NCBI GenBank assembly: GCA_030998225.1
Contig: JAPYXD010000592.1
Location: 119,200 to 183,199 of the forward strand
Source of the DNA: Diplolepis rosae
Lineage: Eukaryota > Arthropoda > Insecta > Hymenoptera > Diplolepididae
Length of the DNA stretch: 64,000 bases
Direction: 5' to 3'
The notes beneath the pieces were generated by a model. That model did no database searches, was not told the origin of the DNA, and worked only from the letters and a program-made list of their open reading frames with translations. Below are positions 12,260-22,994 of this stretch, one piece after another; within the stretch, counting starts at the first letter, position 1, and the number at the start of each line of letters is the position of its first letter. The position numbers and the translations under genes were made by a program.

Positions 12260-12480
12260 TTGCAGTTTCAAAGACTCCGATTCTCAAAATCATGCACCAG
12301 ATTATTAAAACAATACTTTACAGAAATTGTTTTATATTTATACATTAATAGTTATAAAGACAACTTAAAATACTATTTTAATGAGCACGTTGTTCAGGAT
12401 CATGCACCAGGTCGCATAAATAATAATCTGTCGGATCTTTTTTCTTATTCGAACACTAACTCTTTCAAAAACAAATTCTT
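12260..12480 (+). repeat. Representative amplified monomer (F-type), 221 bp
   Basis: This copy matches its next four neighbours, as far as I can see base for base. In order it carries: GCAGTTTCAAAGAC, GATTCTCAAAATCATG, a poly-A/T stretch with TTTATACATTAATAG, then GTTGTTCAGGATCATG, CAGGTCGCATAAATAA, and TTATTCGAACACTAAC. I call it F-type from the linked pair GTTTC...GATTCTC; the alternative C-type has GTTGC...GATGCTC. I counted 63 G+C in 221 bases and 5 CpG sites. The longest stop-free stretch on the plus strand is 270 nt, longer than the monomer. It opens with TTG and holds no ATG. Because 221 is not a multiple of 3, it cannot be extended in frame through the array, so it is not treated as coding. 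Confidence 0.92.
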
Positions 12481-12509
12481 TTGCAGTTTCAAAGACTCCG
12501 ATTCTCAAA
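12399..12509 (+). repeat. Half-unit A of the monomer (111 bp)
   Basis: This half begins at ATCATGCACCAG followed by GTCGCATAAATAATAA, and runs to the next ATCATGCACCAG. It carries TTATTCGAACACTAAC and the C/A-rich stretch before GCAG. It aligns with half-unit B over most of its length: the shared start motif, then AATAATAATCTG against AACAATACTTTA, then TTATTCGAACACTAA against TATTTATACATTAAT, then AAAAACAA against AAAGACAA. This supports an origin of the 221-bp monomer by duplication of a unit of about 110 bp. Confidence 0.75.
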
Positions 12510-12619
12510 ATCATGCACCAGATTATTAAAACAATACTTTACAGAAATTGTTTTATATTTATACATTAATAGTTATAAAGACAACTTAAAATACTATTTT
12601 AATGAGCACGTTGTTCAGG
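12510..12619 (+). repeat. Half-unit B of the monomer (110 bp)
   Basis: This half begins at the second ATCATGCACCAG, followed by ATTATTAAAACAATAC, and ends just before the next half A. It holds the variable T-tract after CAGAAA and the GAGCACGTTGTTCAGG landmark. It is a diverged partner of half A. In the diverged monomers of the M modules it reads ATTGCTAAAACAATAC, which is closer to the half-A form GTCGCTAAAATAATAA, so those monomers look less changed since the dimer formed. Confidence 0.75.
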
Positions 12620-13714
12620 ATCATGCACCAGGTCGCATAAATAATAATCTGTCGGATCTTTTTTCTTATTCGAACACTAACTCTTTCAAAAACAAATTCT
12701 TTTGCAGTTTCAAAGACTCCGATTCTCAAAATCATGCACCAGATTATTAAAACAATACTTTACAGAAATTGTTTTATATTTATACATTAATAGTTATAAA
12801 GACAACTTAAAATACTATTTTAATGAGCACGTTGTTCAGGATCATGCACCAGGTCGCATAAATAATAATCTGTCGGATCTTTTTTCTTATTCGAACACTA
12901 ACTCTTTCAAAAACAAATTCTTTTGCAGTTTCAAAGACTCCGATTCTCAAAATCATGCACCAGATTATTAAAACAATACTTTACAGAAATTGTTTTATAT
13001 TTATACATTAATAGTTATAAAGACAACTTAAAATACTATTTTAATGAGCACGTTGTTCAGGATCATGCACCAGGTCGCATAAATAATAATCTGTCGGATC
13101 TTTTTTCTTATTCGAACACTAACTCTTTCAAAAACAAATTCTTTTGCAGTTTCAAAGACTCCGATTCTCAAAATCATGCACCAGATTATTAAAACAATAC
13201 TTTACAGAAATTGTTTTATATTTATACATTAATAGTTATAAAGACAACTTAAAATACTATTTTAATGAGCACGTTGTTCAGGATCATGCACCAGGTCGCA
13301 TAAATAATAATCTGTCGGATCTTTTTTCTTATTCGAACACTAACTCTTTCAAAAACAAATTCTTTTGCAGTTTCAAAGACTCCGATTCTCAAAATCATGC
13401 ACCAGATTATTAAAACAATACTTTACAGAAATTGTTTTATATTTATACATTAATAGTTATAAAGACAACTTAAAATACTATTTTAATGAGCACGTTGTTC
13501 AGGATCATACAACAGGTCGCATAAATAATAATCTGCGGGCTCATTTTTCTTATTCGAACACTAACTCTTTCAAAAACAAATTCTTTTGCAGTTTCAAAGA
13601 CTCCGATTCTCAAAATCATGCACCAGATTATTAAAACAATACTTTACAGAAATTGTTTTATATTTATACATTAATAGTTATAAAGACAACTTAAAATACT
13701 ATTTTAATGAACAA

Positions 13715-15261
13715 GTTGTTCAGGATCATTCACCAGGTCGCATAAATAATAATCTGTGGGATCTTTTTTCTTATTCGAACACTAACTCTTTCAAAAACAA
13801 ATTCTTTTGCAGTTTCAAAGACTCCGATTCTCAAAATCATGCACCAGATTATTAAAACAATACTTTACAGAAATTGTTTTATATTTATACATTAACAGTT
13901 ATAAAGACAACTTAAAATACTATTTTAATGAGCACGTTGTTCAGGATCATGCACCAGGTCGCATAAATAATAATCTGTCGGATCTTTTTTCTTATTCGAA
14001 CACTAACTCTTTCAAAAACAAATTCTTTTGCAGTTTCAAAGACTCCGATTCTCAAAATCATGCACCAGATTATTAAAACAATACTTTACAGAAATTGTTT
14101 TATATTTATACATTAATAGTTATAAAGACAACTTAAAATACTATTTTAATGAGCACGTTGTTCAGGATCATGCACCAGGTCGCATAAATAATAATCTGTC
14201 GGATCTTTTTTCTTATTCGAACACTAACTCTTTCAAAAACAAATTCTTTTGCAGTTTCAAAGACTCCGATTCTCAAAATCATGCACCAGATTATTAAAAC
14301 AATACTTTACAGAAATTGTTTTATATTTATACATTAATAGTTATAAAGACAACTTAAAATACTATTTTAATGAGCACGTTGTTCAGGATCATGCACCAGG
14401 TCGCATAAATAATAATCTGTCGGATCTTTTTTCTTATTCGAACACTAACTCTTTCAAAAACAAATTCTTTTGCAGTTTCAAAGACTCCGATTCTCAAAAT
14501 CATGCACCAGATTATTAAAACAATACTTTACAGAAATTGTTTTATATTTATACATTAATAGTTATAAAGACAACTTAAAATACTATTTTAATGAGCACGT
14601 TGTTCAGGATCATGCACCAGGTCGCATAAATAATAATCTGTCGGATCTTTTTTCTTATTCGAACACTAACTCTTTCAAAAACAAATTCTTTTGCAGTTTC
14701 AAAGACTCCGATTCTCAAAATCATGCACCAGATTATTAAAACAATACTTTACAGAAATTGTTTTATATTTATACATTAATAGTTATAAAGACAACTTAAA
14801 ATACTATTTTAATGAGCACGTTGTTCAGGATCATGCACCAGGTCGCATAAATAATAATCTGTCGGATCTTTTTTCTTATTCGAACACTAACTCTTTCAAA
14901 AACAAATTCTTTTGCAGTTTCAAAGACTCCGATTCTCAAAATCATGCACCAGATTATTAAAACAATACTTTACAGAATTTGTTTTATATTTATACATTAA
15001 TAGTTATAAAGACAACTTAAAATACTATTTTAATGAGCACGTTGTTCAGGATCATTAACCAGGTCGCATAAATAATAATCTGTGGGATCTTTTTTCTTAT
15101 TCGAACACTAACTCTTTCAAAAACAAATTCTTTTGCAGTTTCAAAGACTCCGATTCTCAAAATCATGCACCAGATTATTAAAACAATACTTTACAGAAAT
15201 TGTTTTATATTTATACATTAATAGTTATAAAGACAACTTAAAATACTATTTTAATGAGCAC
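13715..15261 (+). repeat. 7-monomer higher-order repeat, copy 2 (1547 bp)
   Basis: It opens with the same GAACAAG / CATTCACC / GTGGGATC monomer, followed by five consensus monomers. It ends with a variant reading GGATCATTAACCAGG and GTGGGATC near 15053-15090. The period to copy 3 is again exactly 1547 bp. Confidence 0.85.
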
Positions 15262-16808
15262 GTTGTTCAGGATCATTCATCAGGTCGCATAAATAATAAT
15301 CTGTGGGATCTTTTTTCTTATTCGAACACTAACTCTTTCAAAAACAAATTCTTTTGCAGTTTCAAAGACTCCGATTCTCAAAATCATGCACCAGATTATT
15401 AAAACAATACTTTACAGAAATTGTTTTATATTTATACATTAATAGTTATAAAGACAACTTAAAATACTATTTTAATGAGCACGTTGTTCAGGATCATGCA
15501 CCAGGTCGCATAAATAATAATCTGTCGGATCTTTTTTCTTATTCGAACACTAACTCTTTCAAAAACAAATTCTTTTGCAGTTTCAAAGACTCCGATTCTC
15601 AAAATCATGCACCAGATTATTAAAACAATACTTTACAGAAATTGTTTTATATTTATACATTAATAGTTATAAAGACAACTTAAAATACTATTTTAATGAG
15701 CACGTTGTTCAGGATCATGCACCAGGTCGCATAAATAATAATCTGTCGGATCTTTTTTCTTATTCGAACACTAACTCTTTCAAAAACAAATTCTTTTGCA
15801 GTTTCAAAGACTCCGATTCTCAAAATCATGCACCAGATTATTAAAACAATACTTTACAGAAATTGTTTTATATTTATACATTAATAGTTATAAAGACAAC
15901 TTAAAATACTATTTTAATGAGCACGTTGTTCAGGATCATGCACCAGGTCGCATAAATAATAATCTGTCGGATCTTTTTTCTTATTCGAACACTAACTCTT
16001 TCAAAAACAAATTCTTTTGCAGTTTCAAAGACTCCGATTCTCAAAATCATGCACCAGATTATTAAAACAATACTTTACAGAAATTGTTTTATATTTATAC
16101 ATTAATAGTTATAAAGACAACTTAAAATACTATTTTAATGAGCACGTTGTTCAGGATCATGCACCAGGTCGCATAAATAATAATCTGTCGGATCTTTTTT
16201 CTTATTCGAACACTAACTCTTTCAAAAACAAATTCTTTTGCAGTTTCAAAGACTCCGATTCTCAAAATCATGCACCAGATTATTAAAACAATACTTTACA
16301 GAAATTGTTTTATATTTATACATTAATAGTTATAAAGACAACTTAAAATACAATTTTAATGAGCACGTTGTTCAGGTTTATACACCAGGTCGCATAAATA
16401 ATAATCTGTCGGATCTTTTTTCTTATTCGAACACTAACTCTTTCAAAAACAAATTCTTTTGCAGTTTCAAAGACTCCGATTCTCAAAATCATGCACCAGA
16501 TTATTAAAACAATACTTTACAGAATTTTTTTTATATTTATACATTAATAGTTATAAAGACAACTTAAAATACTATTTTAATGAGCACGTTGTTCAGGATC
16601 ATACACCAGGTCGCATAAATAATAATCTGTGGAATCTTTTTTCTTATTCGAACACTAACTCTTTCAAAAACAAATTCTTTTGCAGTTTCAAAGACTCCGA
16701 TTCTCAAAATCATGCACCAGATTATTAAAACAATACTTTACAGAAATTGTTTTATATTTATACATTAATAGTTATAAAGACAACTTAAAATACTATTTTA
16801 ATGAGCAA
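15262..16808 (+). repeat. 7-monomer higher-order repeat, copy 3 (1547 bp)
   Basis: The opening monomer has CATTCATCAGG and GTGGGATC but the common GAGCACG, so only part of the marker is kept. Four consensus monomers follow, then two variants: one with CAGGTTTATACACC near 16374, and one with CATACACC and GTGGAATC near 16600-16635. Confidence 0.8.
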
Positions 16809-17911
16809 GTTATTCAGGATCATTCACCAGGTCGCATAAATAATAATCTGTGGGATCTTTTTTCTTATTCGAACACTAACTCTTTCAAAAACAAATTCTT
16901 TTGCAGTTTCAAACACTCCGATTCTCAAAATCATGCACCAGATTATTAAAACAATACTTTACAGAAATTTTTTTATATTTATACATTAATAGTTATAAAG
17001 ACAACTTAAAATACTATTTTAATGAGCACGTTGTTCAGGATCATGCACCAGGTCGCATAAATAATAATCTGTCGGATCTTTTTTCTTATTCGAACACTAA
17101 CTCTTTCAAAAACAAATTCTTTTGCAGTTTCAAAGACTCCGATTCTCAAAATCATGCACCAGATTATTAAAACAATACTTTACAGAAATTGTTTTATATT
17201 TATACATTAATAGTTATAAAGACAACTTAAAATACTATTTTAATGAGCACGTTGTTCAGGATCATGCACCAGGTCGCATAAATAATAATCTGTCGGATCT
17301 TTTTTCTTATTCGAACACTAACTCTTTCAAAAACAAATTCTTTTGCAGTTTCAAAGACTCCGATTCTCAAAATCATGCACCAGATTATTAAAACAATACT
17401 TTACAGAAATTGTTTTATATTTATACATTAATAGTTATAAAGACAACTTAAAATACTATTTTAATGAGCACGTTGTTCAGGATCATGCACCAGGTCGCAT
17501 AAATAATAATCTGTCGGATCTTTTTTCTTATTCGAACACTAACTCTTTCAAAAACAAATTCTTTTGCAGTTTCAAAGACTCCGATTCTCAAAATCATGCA
17601 CCAGATTATTAAAACAATACTTTACAGAATTTTTTTTATATTTATACATTAATAGTTATAAAGACAACATAAAATACTATTTTAATGAGCACGTTGTTCA
17701 GGATCATACACATTTCGCATAAATAATAATCTGTGGGACATTTTTCTTATTCTAACACTACCTCTTTCAAAAACAAATTCTTTTGCAGTTTCAAAGACTC
17801 CGATTCTCAAAATCATGCACCAGATTATTAAAACAATACTTTACAGAAATTGTTTTATATTTATACATTAATAGTTATAAAGACAACTTAAAATACTATT
17901 TTAATGAACAA
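16809..17911 (+). repeat. 5-monomer higher-order repeat, copy 1 (1103 bp)
   Basis: The opening monomer has GAGCAAGTTATTC, CATTCACC and GTGGGATC. The copy closes with a variant carrying GGATCATACACATTTC and CTTATTCTAACACTAC near 17700-17760, a start marker otherwise typical of A copies. The marker period changes here from seven monomers to five. Confidence 0.75.
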
Positions 17912-19016
17912 GTTGTTCAGGATCATTCACCAGGTCGCATAAATAATAATCTGTGGGATCTTTTTTCTTATTCGAACACTAACTCTTTCAAAAACAAATT
18001 CTTTTGCAGTTTCAAAGACTCCGATTCTCAAAATCATGCACCAGATTATTAAAACAATACTTTACAGAATTTTTTTTATATTTATACATTAACAGTTATA
18101 AAGACAACTTAAAATACTATTTTAATGAGCACGTTGTTCAGGATCATGCACCAGGTCGCATAAATAATAATCTGTCGGATCTTTTTTCTTATTCGAACAC
18201 TAACTCTTTCAAAAACAAATTCTTGTGCAGTTTCAAAGACTCCGATTCTCAAAATCATGCACTAGATTATTAAAACAATACTTTACAGAAATTGTATTAT
18301 ATTTATACATTAATAGTTATAAAGACAACTTAAAATACAATTTTAATGAGCACGTTGTTCAGGATCACGCACCAGGTCGCATAAATAATAATCTGTCGGA
18401 TCTTTTTTCTTATTCGAACACTAACTCTTTCAAAAACAAATTCTTGTGCAGTTTCAAAGACTCCGATTCTCAAAAACATGCACCAGATTATTAAAACAAT
18501 AATTTACAGAAATTTTTTTATATTTATACATTAATAGTTATAAAGACAACTTAAAATATAATTTTAATGATCCCGTTGTTCAGGATCATACACCAGGTCG
18601 CATAAATAATAATCTGTCGGATCTTTTTTCTTATTCGAACACTAACTCTTTCAAAAACAAATTCTTTTGCAGTTTCAAAGACTCCGATTCTCAAAATCAT
18701 GCACCAGATTATTAAAACAATACTTTACAGAAATTGTTTTATATTTATACATTAATAGTTATAAAGACAACTTAAAATACAATTTTAATGAGCACGTTGT
18801 TCAGGATCATACACCAGGTCGCATAAATAATAATCTGTCTGATCTTTTTTCTTATTCGAACACTAACTCTTTCAAAAACAAATTCTTTTGCAGTTTCAAA
18901 GACTCCGATTCTCAAAATCATGCACCAGATTATTAAAACAATACTTTACAGAAATTGTTTTATATTTATACATTAATAGTTATAAAGACAACTTAAAATA
19001 CTATTTTAATGAACAA
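17912..19016 (+). repeat. 5-monomer higher-order repeat, copy 2 (1105 bp)
   Basis: It opens with GAACAAGTTGTTC, CATTCACC and GTGGGATC. Internal monomers include variants with TTCTTGTGCAG (18222, 18443) and CATGCACTAGATTA (18257). The last monomer reads CATACACCAGG and CTGTCTGATC near 18810-18845. Confidence 0.78.
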
Positions 19017-20121
19017 GTTGTTCAGGATCATTCACCAGGTCGCATAAATAATAATCTGTGGGATCTTTTTTCTTATTCGAACACTAACTCTTTCAAAAAC
19101 AAATTCTTTTGCAGTTTCAAAGACTCCGATTCTCAAAATCATGCACCAGATTATTAAAACAATACTTTACAGAAATTGTTTTATATTTATACATTAATAG
19201 TTATAAAGACAACTTAAAATACTATTTTAATGAGCACGTTGTTCAGGATCATGCACCAGGTCGCATAAATAATAATCTGTCGGATCTTTTTTCTTATTCG
19301 AACACTAACTCTTTCAAAAACAAATTCTTTTGCAGTTTCAAAGACTCCGATTCTCAAAATCATGCACCAGATTATTAAAACAATACTTTACAGAAATTGT
19401 TTTATATTTATACATTAATAGTTATAAAGACAACTTAAAATACTATTTTAATGAGCACGTTGTTCAGGATCATGCACCAGGTCGCATAAATAATAATCTG
19501 TCGGATCTTTTTTCTTATTCGAACACTAACTCTTTCAAAAACAAATTCTTTTGCAGTTTCAAAGACTCCGATTCTCAAAATCATGCACCAGATTATTAAA
19601 ACAATACTTTACAGAAATTGTTTTATATTTATACATTAATAGTTATAAAGACAACTTAAAATACTATTTTAATGAGCACGTTGTTCAGGATCATGCACCA
19701 GGTCGCATAAATAATAATCTGTCGGATCTTTTTTCTTATTCGAACACTAACTCTTTCAAAAACAAATTCTTTTGCAGTTTCAAAGACTCCGATTCTCAAA
19801 ATCATGCACCAGATTATTAAAACAATACTTTACAGAATTTTTTTTATATTTATACATTAATAGTTATAAAGACAACTTAAAATACTATTTTAATGAGCAC
19901 GTTGTTCAGGTTTATACACCAGGTCGCATAAATAATAATCTGCTGGAACATTTTTCTTAGTCGAACACTAACTCTTTCAAAAACAAATTCTTTTGCAGTT
20001 TCAAAGACTCCGATTCTCAAAATCATGCACCAGATTATTAAAACAATACTTTACAGAAATTGTTTTATATTTATACATTAATAGTTATAAAGACAACTTA
20101 AAATACTATTTTAATGAGCAC
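19017..20121 (+). repeat. 5-monomer higher-order repeat, copy 3 (1105 bp)
   Basis: It opens with the GAACAAG marker monomer, then has three consensus monomers and one variant with CAGGTTTATACACC, CTGCTGGAAC and CTTAGTCGAAC near 19909-19965. The next marker (CATTCACC, GTGGGATC) is at 20122. After that the pattern is lost. Confidence 0.78.
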
Positions 20122-22994
20122 GTTGTTCAGGATCATTCACCAGGTCGCATAAATAATAATCTGTGGGATCTTTTTTCTTATTCGAACACTAACTCTTTCA
20201 AAAACAAATTCTTTTGCAGTTTCAAAGACTCCGATTCTCAAAATCATGCACCAGATTATTAAAACAATACTTTACAGAAATTGTTTTATATTTATACATT
20301 AATAGTTATAAAGACAACTTAAAATACTATTTTAATGAGCACGTTGTTCAGGATCATGCACCAGGTCGCATAAATAATAATCTGTCGGATCTTTTTTCTT
20401 ATTCGAACACTAACTCTTTCAAAAACAAATTCTTTTGCAGTTTCAAAGACTCCGATTCTCAAAATCAAGCACCAGATTATTAAAACAATACTTTACAGAA
20501 ATTTTTTTATATTTATAAATTAATAGTTATAAAGACAACTTAAAATACTATTTTAATGAGCACGTTGTTCAGGATCATTCACCAGGTCGCATAAATAATA
20601 ATCTGTCTGATCTTTTTTCTTAGTCGAACACTACCTATTTCAAATACAAATTCTTTTGCAGTTTCAAAGACTCCGATTCTCAAAATCATGCACTAGATTA
20701 TTAAAACAATACTTTTCAGAAATTGTTTTATATTTATACATTAATATTTATAAAGACAACTTAAAATACAATTTTAATGAGCACGTTGTTCAGGATCACG
20801 CACCAGGTCGCATAAATAATAATCTGTCGGATCTTTTTTCTTATTCGAACACTAACTCTTTCAAAAACAAATTCTTTTGCAGTTTCAAAGACTCCGATTC
20901 TCAAAATCATGCAGCAGATTATTAAAACAATACTTTACAGAAATTGTTTTATATTTATACATTAATAGTTATAAAGACAACTTAAAATACTATTTTAATG
21001 AGCACGTTGTTCAGGATCATGCACCAGGTCGCATAAATAATAATCTGTCGGATCTTTTTTCTTATTCGAACACTAACTCTTTCAAAAACAAATTCTTTTG
21101 CAGTTTCAAAGACTCCGATTCTCAAAATCATGCACCAGATTATTAAAACAATACTTTACAGAAATTGTTTTATATTTATACATTAATAGTTATAAAGACA
21201 ACTTAAAATACAATTTTAATGAGCACGTTGTTCAGGATCATACACCAGGTCGCATAAATAATAATCTGTCGGATCTTTTTTCTTATTCGAACACTAACTC
21301 TTTCAAAAACAAATTCTTTTGCAGTTTCAAAGACTCCGATTCTCAAAATCATGCACCAGATTATTAAAACAATACTTTACAGAAATTTTTTTATATTTAT
21401 ACATTAATAGTTATAAAAACAACTCAAAATACAATTTTAATGAGCACGTTGTTCAGGATCATGCACCAGGTCGCATAAATAATAATCTGTCGGATCTTTT
21501 TTCTTATTCGAACACTAACTCTTTCAAAAACAAATTCTTTTGCAGTTTCAAAGACTCCGATTCTCAAAATCATGCACCAGATTATTAAAACAATACTTTA
21601 CAGAAATTGTTTTATATTTATACATTAATAGTTATAAAGACAACTTAAAATACTATTTTAATGATCCCGATGTTCAGGATCATACACCAGGTCGCATAAA
21701 TAATAATCTGCTGGAACATTTTTCTTAGTCGAACACTACCTCTTTCAAATACAAATTCTTTTGCAGTTTCAAACACTCCGATTCTCAAAATCATGCACCA
21801 GATTATTAAAACAATACTTTACAGAATTTTTTTTATATTTATACATTAATAGTTATAAAGACAACTTAAAATACTATTTTAATGAGCACGTTGTTCAGGA
21901 TCATGCACCAGGTCGCATAAATAATAATCTGTCGGATCTTTTTTCTTATTCGAACACTAACTCTTTCAAAAACAAATTCTTTTGCAGTTTCAAATACTCC
22001 GATTCTCAAAATCATGCACCATATTATTAAAACAATACTTTACAGAAATTGTTTTATATTTATACATTAATAGTTATAAAGACAACTTAAAATACTATTT
22101 TAATGAGCACGTTGTTCAGGATCATGCACCAGGTCGCATAAATAATAATCTGTCGGATCTTTTTTCTTATTCGAACACTAACTCTTTCAAAAACAAATTC
22201 TTTTGCAGTTGCAAAGACTCCGATGCTCAAAATCATGCACCAGATTATTAAAACAATACTTTACAGAAATTTTTTTATATTTATACATTAATAGTTATAA
22301 AGACAACTTAAAATATAATTTTAATGATCCCGTTGTTCAGGATCATGCACCAGGTCGCATAAATAATAATCTGTCGGATCTTTTTTCTTATTCGAACACT
22401 AACTCTTTCAAAAACAAATTCTTTTGCAGTTTCAAAGACTCCGATTCTCAAAATCATGCACCAGATTATTAAAACAATACTTTACAGAAATTTTTTTATA
22501 TTTATACATTAATAATTATAACAACTACTTAAAATACAATTATAATGAGCACGTTGTTCAGGATCATGCACCAGGTCGCATAAATAATAATCTGTGGAAT
22601 CTTTTTTCTTATTCGAACACTAACTCTTTCAAAAACGAATTCTTTTGCAGTTGCAAAGACTCCGATGCTCAAAATCATGCACCAAAATATTAAAACAATA
22701 CTTTACAGAAATTGTTTTATATTTATACATTAATAATTATAACAACTACTTAAAATACAATTATAATGAGCACGTTGTTCAGGATCATGCACCAGGTCGC
22801 ATAAATAATAATCTGTCGGATCTTTTTTCTTATTCGAACACTAACTCTTTCAAAAACATATTCTTTTGCAGTTGCAAAGACTCCGATGCTCAAAATCATG
22901 CACCAAATTATTAAAACAATACTTTACAGAAATTGTTTTATATTTATACATTAATAGTCATAAAAACAACTTAAAATTCAATTATAATGAGCAC

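Larger units (their letters stand above)
12168..13714 (+). repeat. 7-monomer higher-order repeat, copy 1 (1547 bp)
   Basis: The first monomer is marked by GAACAAGTTGTTC, GGATCATTCACCAGG and CTGTGGGATC in place of GAGCACG, GGATCATGCACC and CTGTCGGATC. Five matching consensus monomers follow, then one variant with GGATCATACAACAGG and CTGCGGGCTC near 13503-13540. Confidence 0.85.
11283..22994 (+). repeat. Homogeneous F-type monomer run (53 monomers)
   Basis: The stretch is 53 monomers long to within one base. Between 12168 and 16809 the spacing is exactly 21 x 221 bp. Most monomers between about 12.2 and 17.6 kb are identical or differ by one base, for example TTAACAG in place of TTAATAG near 13893. 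Variant monomers are regularly spaced and reveal a higher-order repeat, listed separately. From about 20.4 kb the monomers become more mixed, and from about 22.2 kb C-type monomers return, leading into module M1. High identity within one run suggests recent amplification. Confidence 0.92.

Noticed and set aside
12039..12308. Repeated stop-free stretch of 89 codons on the plus strand, in most monomers
   Set aside because: It starts at TTG, has no ATG, and is longer than the monomer, so successive copies overlap. Since 221 is not a multiple of 3, the frame rotates with each copy. Substitutions do not look limited to silent sites. I see no promoter, splice or domain signal.
12440..12470. CENP-B-box-like sequence around ATTCGAACACTAACTC
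   Set aside because: It shares TTCG with the consensus, but the required A and the CGGG core are absent, so it does not qualify.
12440..12470. tRNA-like B box on the minus strand (GTTCGAAT), hinting at a tRNA-derived repeat
   Set aside because: Only the loop-like core matches. I see no stem-forming flanks, A box or terminator in a suitable place, so chance is the better explanation.
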